Positions 16,303-25,173 are shown, numbered from the stretch's first letter. The stretch: DNA of 64,000 nt from Flavobacterium sp. ZT3R18 (GCF_007097385.1 NZ_VJZS01000017.1:1-64000), one strand, 5' to 3'. The notes: generated by a model not told the origin, from the sequence alone. Program-made: numbers and translations.

Positions 16303-16980
16303 ATGAAGTTGCATATTCAGATAAAAATGAATGAAGAATTATATCTTCGTAATCCGGAAAGTTCTGAATTAGGTAAAAAAATAATTCAGCATAGTATTGA
16401 ATTAATCTACAAGAGTGGCTTTGAGTCATTTACTTTTAAGAAACTGGCTGAGGGAATAAATTCAACTGAAGCAAGCATCTATCGTTATTTTGAAAACAAA
16501 CATCGATTACTGATATATATTGTGGCGTGGTATTGGAATTGGCTTAAATTTCAGATAAGTTTTGAAACCAACAATATTATAGATCCAACAATTAGATTAA
16601 AGAAAATAATCAAGTTATTAGCATCAACTGTAGAGGATGATGATATGACAATTTATATAAATGAAAGTTTGTTGCATCAGATTGTAATTTCGGAGGGATC
16701 TAAAGTTTATTTGACAAAACACGTTGGAGAAGATAATAAGCATCATTTTTTTAAGCCCTACAAAGAGCTTTGTGCAATGATAGGAAGTGTTATTTTAGAA
16801 TATAATCCAGCATATAAATATCCTAAATCATTAGCTACAACCATTATTGAAATGGCACATTTTCAGAATTATTTTATGGTTCATCTTCCGTTACTTACCG
16901 ATTTTGGAGAAAGTAAAAATGAAACCGAAATTATTGCATTTTTAGAAGATTTGGTTTTTTCGAGTATTAATAAAGTATAG
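16303..16980 (+). CDS. TetR/AcrR family transcriptional regulator
   Basis: 225 residues, divergent from the SulP gene. The DNA-binding region is IIQHSIELIYKSGFESFTF then KKLAEGINSTEASIYRYFENKHRLL (about residues 29-74), the standard TetR helix-turn-helix with the conserved Y-x-F-x-x-K after the recognition helix. The C-terminal 150 residues are helical and would hold the ligand pocket; no specific ligand can be read. The start may be ATG 16303 or ATG 16327. A TAnnTTTG match (TAGTTTTG, 16271-16278) lies upstream. It probably controls the SulP/carbonic-anhydrase group and itself. Confidence 0.88.
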   Translation: MKLHIQIKMNEELYLRNPESSELGKKIIQHSIELIYKSGFESFTFKKLAEGINSTEASIYRYFENKHRLLIYIVAWYWNWLKFQISFETNNIIDPTIRLKKIIKLLASTVEDDDMTIYINESLLHQIVISEGSKVYLTKHVGEDNKHHFFKPYKELCAMIGSVILEYNPAYKYPKSLATTIIEMAHFQNYFMVHLPLLTDFGESKNETEIIAFLEDLVFSSINKV

Positions 16981-17055
16981 TCGTTGTGTTTCATTAAGTT
17001 ATTGAATTCTTTGTATTGTACTAAAAATGGAATATAGCATTTGTCTTTGGGCGGA

Positions 17056-17092
17056 ATAATTTTTATTTTAAAAAAAGCAATATAAAATAACG
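17056..17092. repeat. 37-bp dispersed repeat, copy 1
   Basis: ATAATTTTTATTTTAAAAAA followed by AGCAATATAAAATAACG recurs with three differences at 63103-63139. Both copies lie between genes. Confidence 0.55.
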
Positions 17093-17123
17093 CTTTTTCA
17101 TCGGTTTGAAAAAATAGACAAAA

Positions 17124-17154
17124 AAAAACGCATTCCATTACAGAATGCGTTTTT
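17124..17154. terminator. Bidirectional terminator
   Basis: AAAAACGCATTC and GAATGCGTTTTT make a perfect 12-bp stem with a 7-nt loop, between the convergent TetR gene and the small conserved gene. Confidence 0.85.
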
Positions 17155-17173
17155 GTATGCTTAAGAAATGATT

Positions 17174-17431
17174 TTACTTATCGATAGATCCCAAAACTCT
17201 TTTCATGAAAGTATTCAAGGCTTCTTTTTTGTCAGTTCCTTCTTTGATCAATTTATGAACTTCTAGGGCGCCGTACATATTCGAAATTAATTCACCAATG
17301 ACATCTAATTCTTCATCTTTCAATGAGGTAATTTCGGTCATGGCTTCCAGAACTTCGATGGTTTCTATGATGTAATCTTGATCATTTTCTTCAATGAACT
17401 GGGTCAAGTGTTTTATTACGGGTAACTTCAT
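17174..17431 (-). CDS. Small conserved flavobacterial protein (DUF6952-like)
   Basis: 85 residues, acidic and all-helical (KHLTQFIEENDQDYIIETI, EELDVIGELISNMYGALEV, then a Lys-rich end). No catalytic motif. I recall this type as a conserved companion of peroxiredoxin and thioredoxin genes in flavobacteria, possibly the DUF6952 family; the number is from memory. It is the last gene of the peroxiredoxin-thioredoxin group, 121 nt after the thioredoxin stop, with a four-copy 7-bp GTTTAAA tandem at 17441-17468 in the spacer. Confidence 0.7.
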   Translation of the reverse strand: MKLPVIKHLTQFIEENDQDYIIETIEVLEAMTEITSLKDEELDVIGELISNMYGALEVHKLIKEGTDKKEALNTFMKRVLGSIDK

Positions 17432-17552
17432 TTCTGTTTTGTTTAAAGTTTAAAGTTTAAGGTTTAAAGTTTTCCGTAGCAATGTGCAGAACGTAGAGTT
17501 AATTTTTAATACAAACATTAAACTTTTTAGTACTGTTGCTCAACTTTAAACT

Positions 17553-17861
17553 TTACACTATTTCTTGTACCAATTCAACTAAAACTTCTTGTTTGTTGGT
17601 TTGGGTTTCGTTGACCAATTTTCCGTTTACGAAAGTGGCAAAAGTAGGCAAGTTGCTTACATTGGCCAGTTTTCTGGATTCTGGATAATTTTCGGCGTCA
17701 ACCAGAACAAAAGAAATTCCGTCATTTTCTGAAGCCAATTTTTTGAATTTTGGTTTCATAATTCTGCAATTTCCACACCAAGAGGCCGAAAATTGAACTA
17801 CTACTTTTTCGTTTTGCGCTATTAAAGCCCCTAACGTATCTTCGTTTAATTCGATTAACAT
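17553..17861 (-). CDS. Thioredoxin family protein
   Basis: 102 residues with the thioredoxin fold and active site SWCGNC (Cys29, Cys32), where classical thioredoxin has WCGPC. Conserved cis-Pro segment NLPTFATF is present near residue 75. The Asn in the active site should shift redox potential compared with Pro. It is 98 nt downstream of a 2-Cys peroxiredoxin and may be its electron donor in the cytoplasm. The spacer holds a long hairpin built from CTAAG repeats. Confidence 0.9.
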   Translation of the reverse strand: MLIELNEDTLGALIAQNEKVVVQFSASWCGNCRIMKPKFKKLASENDGISFVLVDAENYPESRKLANVSNLPTFATFVNGKLVNETQTNKQEVLVELVQEIV

Positions 17862-17876
17862 AGATTTTTATTTTAA

Positions 17877-17950
17877 GTTGCTAAGATTCTAAGTCTCTAA
17901 GTTACTAAGTTTAAAAACTCAGAATCTTAGCGACTTAGTAGCTTAGAGTC
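17877..17950. repeat. Hairpin of period-8 CTAAG repeats
   Basis: The left arm reads CTAAGATT-CTAAGTCT-CTAAGTTA-CTAAG and the right arm is built from CTTAG units that pair with it around AAAAACTCAG. The structure lies between the peroxiredoxin and thioredoxin genes and could end or stabilise the upstream transcript. Confidence 0.55.
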
Positions 17951-17959
17951 TTTTTAAAA

Positions 17960-18598
17960 TTAGTTAAGACTTAGGTATTCAGCAGTACTTTTTCTATCTG
18001 CATTCATTGCTTCTTTACCAGCTTCCCAGTTTGCAGGACAAACTTCACCTTTTTCTTGAATGTGCGTATAAGCATCAACCATACGTAAATATTCGTTTAC
18101 GTTACGTCCTAGTGGCATATCGTTTACACTTTCGTGGAAGATTTTTCCAGTCTCGTCAATTAAGTAAGTCGCTCTGAAAGTAACATTAGAACCTTCAACG
18201 ATTACTGAATCTGTTTCTTCGCTATACTCAGTTGAATCAATATCAAGAATTCCTAAAATGTTAGATAAGTTTCTGTTAGTGTCAGCAAGAATTGGGTAAG
18301 TAACACCTTCTATTCCACCATTGTTTTTTGGAATGTTTAACCATGCAAAGTGAACTTCGTTAGTATCACAAGACGCACCAATTACGATAGTATTTCTTTT
18401 TTCGAATTCCGGCAAAGCAGCTTGAAAAGCGTGTAATTCAGTTGGACATACAAAAGTGAAATCTTTTGGGTACCAAAACAAAAGTACTTTTTTGTTGTTT
18501 TTTGTAGCTTCCTCAAAAATATTGATTTTCAAATTGTCTCCCATTTCGGAGATAGCGTCTACTGCAATACTTGGGAATTTTTTACCTACTAATGACAT
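17960..18598 (-). CDS. 2-Cys peroxiredoxin (AhpC/Prx1 type)
   Basis: 212 residues. DFTFVCPTELHAFQ puts the peroxidatic Cys at 51, with the Thr and later Arg (FRATYLID) of the active site; EVCPANW supplies the resolving Cys near 187. The typical 2-Cys C-terminal tail is complete. It reduces peroxides in the cytoplasm. The downstream thioredoxin and small protein suggest a linked redox unit. A -7 box TATATTTG precedes it. Confidence 0.95.
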   Translation of the reverse strand: MSLVGKKFPSIAVDAISEMGDNLKINIFEEATKNNKKVLLFWYPKDFTFVCPTELHAFQAALPEFEKRNTIVIGASCDTNEVHFAWLNIPKNNGGIEGVTYPILADTNRNLSNILGILDIDSTEYSEETDSVIVEGSNVTFRATYLIDETGKIFHESVNDMPLGRNVNEYLRMVDAYTHIQEKGEVCPANWEAGKEAMNADRKSTAEYLSLN

Positions 18599-18635
18599 AT
18601 TTATTAATTTTAGTTATTTAATTTTTTTAATGGTG

Positions 18636-18643
18636 CAAATATA
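18636..18643 (-). promoter_or_regulatory. -7 element TATATTTG for peroxiredoxin
   Basis: On the minus strand TATATTTG fits TAnnTTTG, 38 nt upstream of the peroxiredoxin ATG. No TTG -33 match at 17-23 bp. Confidence 0.5.
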
Positions 18644-18721
18644 AGGGTTATAAAAAGATGCTTTTGATAAATTTTGATTATTAATATTTATTTAGCGATA
18701 GTATGTGCTTATGGTAATACT

Positions 18722-20401
18722 CTAAATTGTTGGAATTGAAACAGGTAAGCTACCTTTTCCTTTTTTGTCTTCTAATAATTGTTTAGCAGCACTTTCCTGA
18801 AACTCTACAAAATCCTGATACATTTCGACAATTCCGATTGCTTTTTCTAGGTTTGGAATGACTTGCAACGCATACGGATTCCCAAAAACATACAAAATGC
18901 ATTTTTTGGTTTGAAACAATTGTCCCAAAAAGTCCAAGACCGAATCTTCCAAATCAAATTTATTCAGCGGCTTTGCTTTGGGCACAAATAAAGAAATGAG
19001 TACGGTATCAAATGGAGCAAGGTCTTCTTTTAGTGTAGTATCTATTAAATCATTTGCGTTTTCAATAGCATATTCAGGAGAAGGTAAGATTGGAGCTAAT
19101 GTTTTAAAAAACGGATTCTCAATCGTTTTGTAAACGCTTAATTTAGCTAGACGTTCTCTATTTTTAGCATCAAAAACAATTATAGAACTGTTGTTGTCCT
19201 TGATGTCAGTAATGCAATAATCGGCAATTTTTCGATTTAATTCGGAAGTGATTTTAAAATCAAAATCTCCTGCAATGGTTGGGTTCGAATCAAAAAGTCC
19301 CGCTTTTTGTTTGCATTTTATAACGCGATTGTAACTCGCTTCGATGCGTTCCGGAGTCGCGTTTTTTAGGATTTCTTGGATACCTTCGGGTACGTTTTCG
19401 GCAAAACACAATACATCGTTTCCGGCATTGAAGGCTTCCCATTCCAGTTGACCTTTAATATCGTATAATTTGGAAACGCTATGCATATTCAAAGCATCCG
19501 AAATGACCAAGCCATCATAGCCCAATCGCTCGCGCAAAAGGGATTCGATTATGTTTTTTGACAAAGTCGCCGAGGTGTCTTTTCCGTCGTTCAAAGCGGG
19601 AACGGCTAGATGCCCGATCATAATGGAATCGACTTGATTTTCGATTCCTTTGATGAATGGAACCAATTCGTTTTCTAGTAACTGTTCTAAATTCTCGGTT
19701 AAAACAGGCAATCCCAAATGCGAATCGACATTGGTGTTTCCGTGTCCGGGAAAGTGTTTTAGACAACCCAGAATCCCGACATCCGACATCCCACGAAGGT
19801 ATTCTAATGCAAAACGAGCCACTTTTTCTTTATTGGAACCAAAAGAACGGTAGCCAATCACGGGATTGTTGGGGTTGTTATTTATATCGGCCAATGGTGC
19901 CAGATTATAATGAATTCCCGCCGATTTTAAGTCCAATGCGATTTGTTTTCCTACTTCGTAAACCAAACCAATTTCGCTGTCTGGCAAAGCACCAAGTGTA
20001 ATGGCATAGGGATATTGCGGTGTTTTCTCGACACGCATGGCTAAACCCCATTCGGCATCAATGCTCATTAATAGCGGAGTGGTACTGCATTTTTGATAGC
20101 GAACAATAAGGTCTTTCAAGCGTTGGTAGCTATCTTCGTTTATCTCCACTTTTTTCTTGGATTCTTCCGGAAGATTTATTTTTTGCCTTGGGTCGTCAGG
20201 AAAGCCTTTTTTTAAATTGGATGACACCTTTTTTATTGGCTTTTCATAGTTGGTTGCCGCACTGGCTCTACTATGAAAAAAGGTCAATCCTCCTATATTG
20301 TATTCCTTGATTAATCGTTCTGTTTCTTGGATGTTTTCCTCGGTGTCGTTAATGAAAACGGCTGGAAAAAAGAATTGTCCTATTTTTTGTTGTAGTGTCA
20401 T
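18722..20401 (-). CDS. nagZ: Glycoside hydrolase family 3 beta-N-acetylglucosaminidase (NagZ-like)
   Basis: 559 residues from ATG 20401; the longer frame from 20431 overlaps the upstream gene and lacks homologous sequence, while MTLQQKIGQFFFPA is the family's usual start. The TIM barrel carries LKHFPGHGNTNVDSHLGLP (the NagZ signature with the His-Asp acid/base pair) and LVISDALNMHSVS with the catalytic Asp. The C-terminal 200 residues are an alpha/beta extension found in two-domain members. There is no obvious signal peptide, so it is likely cytoplasmic and removes GlcNAc from muropeptides brought in by the AmpG-like carrier nearby. It starts 4 nt after the YhcG stop. Confidence 0.88.
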   Translation of the reverse strand: MTLQQKIGQFFFPAVFINDTEENIQETERLIKEYNIGGLTFFHSRASAATNYEKPIKKVSSNLKKGFPDDPRQKINLPEESKKKVEINEDSYQRLKDLIVRYQKCSTTPLLMSIDAEWGLAMRVEKTPQYPYAITLGALPDSEIGLVYEVGKQIALDLKSAGIHYNLAPLADINNNPNNPVIGYRSFGSNKEKVARFALEYLRGMSDVGILGCLKHFPGHGNTNVDSHLGLPVLTENLEQLLENELVPFIKGIENQVDSIMIGHLAVPALNDGKDTSATLSKNIIESLLRERLGYDGLVISDALNMHSVSKLYDIKGQLEWEAFNAGNDVLCFAENVPEGIQEILKNATPERIEASYNRVIKCKQKAGLFDSNPTIAGDFDFKITSELNRKIADYCITDIKDNNSSIIVFDAKNRERLAKLSVYKTIENPFFKTLAPILPSPEYAIENANDLIDTTLKEDLAPFDTVLISLFVPKAKPLNKFDLEDSVLDFLGQLFQTKKCILYVFGNPYALQVIPNLEKAIGIVEMYQDFVEFQESAAKQLLEDKKGKGSLPVSIPTI

Positions 20402-20405
20402 TGAT

Positions 20406-21596
20406 TTATAAATTTTCTTCTTCAAATTCATGTACCCATTCGATTAGTTTTTGTTGCAAAAGCTCTTTTTCGGGGAGATACAAACTATATTCAGAAGCGT
20501 AAATGTTTGAGTCTTTTGGTAAAGTAAGTTCTACCAGCGCATCATTTTTCTTTTTACACAAAAGAATTCCTATGGTGGGTTTTTCGTGTTCTAGTTTTTC
20601 AAATCGGTCGTAATAATTGACATACATTTGCATTTGTCCTATATCTTGGTGTACTAATTTGTCTGTTTTTAAATCGATTATTACATAGCATTGCAGTAAT
20701 CGATTGTAAAAAACCAAGTCAACAAAATAATGGTCATTGTCAAATGTAAATCTTTTTTGCCTTGCTTCGAACAAGAAACCTTTTCCTAATTCTAGTAGAA
20801 AATCTTGTAATTTTGAAATGATGCCGTGTTCTAAGTCGGATTCAGTGTAAGAATGTTTTTCTTGTAATCCTAAAAAATCCAATGTTAATGGGTTTTTTAA
20901 TAAATCTTGGGGTTTATCTATTTTATGACCTTCAGTAGCAAGTTTCATTACTTCATTTTTGTCCCGACTTAAAGCCAAACGCTCGTATAAACTAGAATGA
21001 TATTGTCGTTTGAGTTGAGGCTCAGACCAGTTTTGTTCGAAGGCTTCGATTTCATAGAAGCTTCGTTCATTGCTGTTTTCTATTCGCATTAAAACAAGAT
21101 AGTGTGACCAGCTTAATTTGAATTTAGTAGAAGGCTTCTGCCAAATTGAATCTGATTGGTTATCAGTATTTTGTAATTCGATAAAAGGCTTCTGTTGAAT
21201 TGAGTTGAATTGATTATCAGTGTTTTGTAAAACGACAGAAGGCTTCTGTCGTTTTGTAACCTTCTGTTTATTCGATTCTAATAAAGGAGAATATGACTTG
21301 TTAGAAATGGAATAAATGGCATAAAATTTACGCATTTGTCTTAAATTTTGCTCTGAAAATCCTTTCCCAAAATGCTCTTTAAGTCGAATGGATAAGTCTT
21401 TTAAAATACCTTTTCCATAAGTTGCCCTAATTTCTCCTTGCTGTTCTTCCTCAATAATCATTTTTCCTATTTCAAAATAGGTATGAACCATAGTCAGATT
21501 TACAGTTGAGACAACTTGTTTGCGGGCAAGTTCCAGTAATTCGGCTACTTTACTAAAAAGTGGATTTTCGTTTATTTGATTACTTAATTTTGTCAT
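20406..21596 (-). CDS. YhcG/DUF1016 family PD-(D/E)XK nuclease
   Basis: 396 residues. The N-terminal DUF1016 helical domain (1-110: STVNLTMVHTYFEIGKMIIEEE, GFSEQNLRQMRKFY) and the C-terminal nuclease domain (about 235-385: HYFVDLVFYNRLLQCYVII-DLKT) are both recognisable; Asp and DLK supply the metal site. LSWSHYLVLM near 165 is the typical hinge segment. Family members occur alone or with restriction systems and retrons; the DNA target is not known. Between residues about 117 and 153 there is an 18-residue tandem repeat (QKPSVVLQNTDNQ type). It sits between the MFS carrier and nagZ, where its role is unclear. Confidence 0.85.
   Translation of the reverse strand: MTKLSNQINENPLFSKVAELLELARKQVVSTVNLTMVHTYFEIGKMIIEEEQQGEIRATYGKGILKDLSIRLKEHFGKGFSEQNLRQMRKFYAIYSISNKSYSPLLESNKQKVTKRQKPSVVLQNTDNQFNSIQQKPFIELQNTDNQSDSIWQKPSTKFKLSWSHYLVLMRIENSNERSFYEIEAFEQNWSEPQLKRQYHSSLYERLALSRDKNEVMKLATEGHKIDKPQDLLKNPLTLDFLGLQEKHSYTESDLEHGIISKLQDFLLELGKGFLFEARQKRFTFDNDHYFVDLVFYNRLLQCYVIIDLKTDKLVHQDIGQMQMYVNYYDRFEKLEHEKPTIGILLCKKKNDALVELTLPKDSNIYASEYSLYLPEKELLQQKLIEWVHEFEEENL
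21131..21248. repeat. 54-bp tandem repeat within the YhcG linker
   Basis: AAGGCTTCTG occurs at 21131, 21185 and 21239, exactly 54 bp apart, within two similar units. They encode QKP...LQNTDNQ...SI twice in frame plus a third QKP. Repeat number could change without breaking the frame. Confidence 0.8.
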
Positions 21597-21661
21597 AATT
21601 CAAAATCGATTAACTGCTTTCTTCTTATAGGTATAGTTGAATTTAAGGAATAAAAAAACTG

Positions 21662-21690
21662 CTTAAATGAACTTATATTTCTTATATGTT
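21662..21690. repeat. Dispersed short repeat CTTAAATGAACTTATAT..., copy 1
   Basis: CTTAAATGAACTTATATTTC then TTATATG lies between the MFS and YhcG genes. A near copy is at 25104-25134. Confidence 0.5.
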
Positions 21691-21703
21691 TAAAAAAAAT
21701 GTT

Positions 21704-22966
21704 TTATTTATCCTCCACTTTCTTACCAAAATCAGCTGGATATTTTAATAATTGAGATAAAATCAATCCTGGAATAGTGGCGCAAAATACCCAAATAAAG
21801 AAATTGCCGTAGCCTAAATATTCCTGTATAAAACCGCTCGCCATACCGGGAAGCATCATACCCAGAGCCATAAAGCCAGTGGCAATGGAGTAATGGGCAG
21901 TTTTTGATTCGCCATCGGCAACATAAATCAAGTACATCATAAAGGCTGCAAAACCAAAACCGTATCCAAACTGCTCTGCAATAACAGTGGCATAAATATA
22001 ATAAACTGAAGTAGGATGAAAATGCGCTAACATTACAAATCCCAAAATAGGCAAGTGCATCGCCAGAAACATGGGCAACATCCATTTCTTTAATCCCCCT
22101 TTTGAAATGGCTATTCCGCCTAGAATTCCACCAACAACAAGTGCTGCAACTCCAAACGTTCCATATATGATTCCTACATCTTCGGTGGTTAATCCCAGAC
22201 CGCCTTTTGTTTTATCATCGATTAAAAAAGGGGTTAGCATTTTTAATAATTGTGATTCACCGAGTCTGAAAAGTAAAATAAATGCCAGTATGATTCCGAT
22301 TTGCTTCTTTTGGAAAAAAGTAGCAAACACTTCTCCAAAACTTACTTTAGGTTCTGTTTTGGTAGTAGTGATTTCTTCGACTTTTGGAGCGGTAAAAAAG
22401 TTGTAAATCGTTAGAAAAGCCATAATCAATGCCACAACAATCATCGTGTACGACCAAGCTTTGGTTTTGTCTCCATATTTTTGTTCGAGGAATCCTCCCA
22501 GAATCACGATTAATCCATTGGCAGTAAGCATCGAAAGCCTATAGAAAGTACTTCGAATTCCCAGGAAAAAAGACTGTTGTTCTTTGGCCAAAGCCAACAT
22601 ATAAAAGCCATCGCTCGCCACATCATTAGACGCTGATGCAAATGCCGCTACCCAAAAGAGCCCCAAACTCAACATGAAAAAATGATTCATCGGGATGGTT
22701 AAGCCCACAATCAAAAACGCAATCGCAATGACCAATTGCATGGCTAGAAACCATTTTCTTTTGGTGGCATACATATCGATAAACGGACTCCAAAGCGGTT
22801 TGATGACCCAAGGTAGATATAATAAACTGGTGTAGACTCCAATATCTTCATTGGCAATACCCAAATTTTTATACATAATTACCGAAACCGAAATAATAAT
22901 AGCATACGGAAAACCCGAAGCAAAATTTAAAAAAGGAATCCAATACCAAGGTTTATTTTCTTTCAT
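21704..22966 (-). CDS. MFS transporter, AmpG-like
   Basis: 420 residues, 12 predicted membrane helices in two halves separated by a charged loop (about residues 195-215). The start WYWIPFLNFASGFPYAIIIS, the segment LPWVIKPLWSPFIDMYATKR and ASNDVASDGFYMLALAKEQ are the AmpG/PAT type. AmpG imports anhydro-muropeptides into the cytoplasm; neighbours (NagZ-like hydrolase, secreted GHL10 hydrolase, CBM9-like protein) support a cell-wall sugar role. Another sugar substrate is possible. The 407-bp leader holds a long imperfect palindrome. Confidence 0.82.
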   Translation of the reverse strand: MKENKPWYWIPFLNFASGFPYAIIISVSVIMYKNLGIANEDIGVYTSLLYLPWVIKPLWSPFIDMYATKRKWFLAMQLVIAIAFLIVGLTIPMNHFFMLSLGLFWVAAFASASNDVASDGFYMLALAKEQQSFFLGIRSTFYRLSMLTANGLIVILGGFLEQKYGDKTKAWSYTMIVVALIMAFLTIYNFFTAPKVEEITTTKTEPKVSFGEVFATFFQKKQIGIILAFILLFRLGESQLLKMLTPFLIDDKTKGGLGLTTEDVGIIYGTFGVAALVVGGILGGIAISKGGLKKWMLPMFLAMHLPILGFVMLAHFHPTSVYYIYATVIAEQFGYGFGFAAFMMYLIYVADGESKTAHYSIATGFMALGMMLPGMASGFIQEYLGYGNFFIWVFCATIPGLILSQLLKYPADFGKKVEDK

Positions 22967-22983
22967 TTTTTTGAAATGTTTAA

Positions 22984-23311
22984 AAGTTTAGAAGGGTTAG
23001 AAGGTTTAGAAGGGTTAGAAAGTTTAAATGTTTATAAGCCAATGGTTTATTAATTTGTATTATTTAAGAGTTTATATTGTTTAAGGGTTGTTTTGTTTTA
23101 ATCGTGATGACGATTTAAGTAATATTTATTTGATTTTTAAAGTTTTTTGTTTAGCTATTTAGTCTGTTCCGATAACCTAAAAACATTGAGTTTATAATAA
23201 TTTCAATAAAAATAAACCTTTATAATCATAAAGTTTTTAACTATTGAAATTCATTTTTATACAAAATAGGGTTATCGGAGCGGTCTCAATATTGTTTAAC
23301 TCTTAATCATC
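22984..23311. repeat. Nested inverted repeats in the GHL10-MFS gap
   Basis: The gap begins (on the plus strand) with AAGGTTTAG/AAGGGTTAG units at about 22990-23020. These are inverted copies of the CTAAACCTT array at 23312-23374. Within them, CCGATAACC (23169-23177) pairs with GGTTATCGG (23270-23278) and ATTTCAATA (23200-23208) with TATTGAAAT (23242-23250). All four arms are nested, so about 390 bp can fold as one imperfect cruciform or RNA hairpin. No gene was found here. Confidence 0.7.
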
Positions 23312-23374
23312 CTAAACCTTCTAAACCTTCTAAACCTTCTAAACCTTCTAAACCTTCTAAACCTTCTAAACCTT
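23312..23374. repeat. Tandem array, seven copies of CTAAACCTT
   Basis: Seven perfect 9-bp units lie directly after the GHL10 gene and reach its stop codon. Perfect identity suggests recent slippage expansion. Confidence 0.95.
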
Positions 23375-24924
23375 TATTTCGTTTGCGTTTCTACTTTTAA
23401 ATCGATTATGGTTTCAGGGCTTTCATTGGCATAATAATCGACGAAAGTAAAGGCAAAGGCTGTGTTTCCTATCAATTTATAGCAGGGTACTTGAATATTA
23501 AAATCGGTACAGTCTTCCTGAACCGCTATTTTTTCTAGGATTTGGCTGGCATCATTGATGTTTATTTTCGATACATCTTTTGCACCATACACCACAATAT
23601 AACGCACTTTCATATTTATTGGTTTCTGGAAAGTAATATAATAGTTTACGGTATCTTTTGTGATAGAATTGATTAGTAGACTATCCGAAATTTCTTTTTT
23701 GAAATGGGGAACTGGCAAAGGAAGTGCTGGGTATTTATATTCATATTCTTTGAGTAGTTTAACCACATCTTGGTTTTTATTCATAAAACACTTGGCACTA
23801 AAAAAGCCATTTCCCTGTACATTTTCAAATTGGCGAGTAAGGTCAATTTGATTGGGAATTTCATAAATGTTATTCCATTTTTTATCTGCATCTGCTCTAA
23901 TTTTATAGGAACTGTTACCCATGTAAAGCGCTGTGTTGTTTGGTGTGTTTTCGGACCACCATTTCATTAACATAGAATATGAATTAGTTTTGTGATCAAT
24001 ACTCCAATACAGTTGGGGTACGATATAATCGATCCAGTTGTTGTTCATCCAGTCCATAGGATCTGCATATAAATCATCATAATTGGTTTGTCCAGATTGA
24101 GTGTCAGACCCTTTTGGATCTACTGATTTGTTGCGCCAAACCCCAAACGGACTGATGCCAAATTGTACCCAAGGTTTTAGATTTTTGATGGTAAACGAAA
24201 TATTTTTTACAAAATTAGCCACATTTAAGCGCCTCCAATCTCCCAAGGAAAGTCCGTTACCTAGTTTTTTATAGGATACACTATCGTTAAATTCGATACC
24301 TTTTATTTTGTAGGGATAAAAATAATCATCAAAGTGTATGGCATCAATATCGTAGTTTTTGACTACCTCTTCTACAACAGCCGTTAAGTGTTGTTGCACT
24401 TCAGGCAAAGCGGGATTGTAATAATATTTCCCACCATATTCGATCATCCATTCGGGATGTTTATAAAAATCGTGACTGCGACTCAAAAGCTCCGTTTTCA
24501 AATCGAAAGTGGCACGATAGGGATTCAGCCAAGCATGAAATTCAAAACCACGAGCATGAGTTTCGGCAATCATCCATTGTAATGTGTCATAATACGGTCT
24601 AGGAGATTGTCCCTCTACACTGGTCAAATATCGAGACCAAGGTGCTAATGGCGAAGGGTAAAGAGCATCACCCACAGAGCGTATTTGAACAATTACGGCG
24701 TTGTAATTTAATTTTTTGTAGGTGTCTAAAGTTTCTATAAAGTCGGCTTTTTGTTTTTCAACCGAATCCATGTTGTTTTTTGGCCAGTCAATATTAACCA
24801 CAGTGGCAATCCAAACTGCACGAAATTCGTTTTTGGGGTGTAGTTCTCTTTTTTGGGCAAGCCCAATGGCAGTAACGAAGAGAAAAAATATAAGATGGAG
24901 TGCAAAGGACTTCTTTGAATTCAT
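23374..24924 (-). CDS. Family-10-like glycosyl hydrolase (GHL10/DUF187), exported
   Basis: 516 residues from ATG 24924. The upstream 45 codons of the open frame are AT-rich and unlike coding sequence. MNSKKSFALHLIFFLFVTAIGLAQ is a good signal peptide. The TIM-barrel domain starts NEFRAVWIATVVNIDWP and includes ALYPSPLAPWSRYLT, FHAWLNPYRA, and DIDAIHFDDYFYPY with acidic active-site residues. A fibronectin-like C-terminal domain (about 420-516) follows. Family members cleave cell-wall or polysaccharide glycosidic bonds; a peptidoglycan substrate fits the neighbouring AmpG and NagZ genes. Confidence 0.88.
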   Translation of the reverse strand: MNSKKSFALHLIFFLFVTAIGLAQKRELHPKNEFRAVWIATVVNIDWPKNNMDSVEKQKADFIETLDTYKKLNYNAVIVQIRSVGDALYPSPLAPWSRYLTSVEGQSPRPYYDTLQWMIAETHARGFEFHAWLNPYRATFDLKTELLSRSHDFYKHPEWMIEYGGKYYYNPALPEVQQHLTAVVEEVVKNYDIDAIHFDDYFYPYKIKGIEFNDSVSYKKLGNGLSLGDWRRLNVANFVKNISFTIKNLKPWVQFGISPFGVWRNKSVDPKGSDTQSGQTNYDDLYADPMDWMNNNWIDYIVPQLYWSIDHKTNSYSMLMKWWSENTPNNTALYMGNSSYKIRADADKKWNNIYEIPNQIDLTRQFENVQGNGFFSAKCFMNKNQDVVKLLKEYEYKYPALPLPVPHFKKEISDSLLINSITKDTVNYYITFQKPINMKVRYIVVYGAKDVSKININDASQILEKIAVQEDCTDFNIQVPCYKLIGNTAFAFTFVDYYANESPETIIDLKVETQTK

Positions 24925-25103
24925 TTTCAATCTTTTTATAAAGAAATCAAAAGTAGTTTTTTTAGCTAAGTTTATTAAATTAATTGCCAATAAAATTAGG
25001 CCTAGAATACTTAATAAAGATTTTAGTAAAAAAAAAAGGAAATATTTTATTTTTGGCAATCTAAGTTATCTGCGTAAAAACAAGTTGATTTTCGAGACTT
25101 AGC

Positions 25104-25134
25104 CTTAAATGAACTTACATTACTTATATGGTTT
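25104..25134. repeat. Dispersed short repeat CTTAAATGAACTTACAT..., copy 2
   Basis: CTTAAATGAACTTACATTAC then TTATATGGTTT lies between the CBM9-like and GHL10 genes, in the same orientation as the copy at 21662. The rest of 24925-25173 is AT-rich without a gene. Confidence 0.5.
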
Positions 25135-25173
25135 GATTTTTTTTTAGCTGTTAATTAAATAACTAACCGGCTT

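Noticed and set aside
20402..20431. Longer NagZ start at 20431
   Set aside because: It overlaps the YhcG coding end and adds a Lys-rich leader without the family pattern; ATG 20401 follows the YhcG stop by 4 nt.
23312..23374. CRISPR array
   Set aside because: The 9-bp units are directly joined with no spacers and there are no cas genes.
24925..25059. Longer GHL10 start at 25059
   Set aside because: The extra 45 residues come from AT-rich spacer, and a clear signal peptide starts at 24924.
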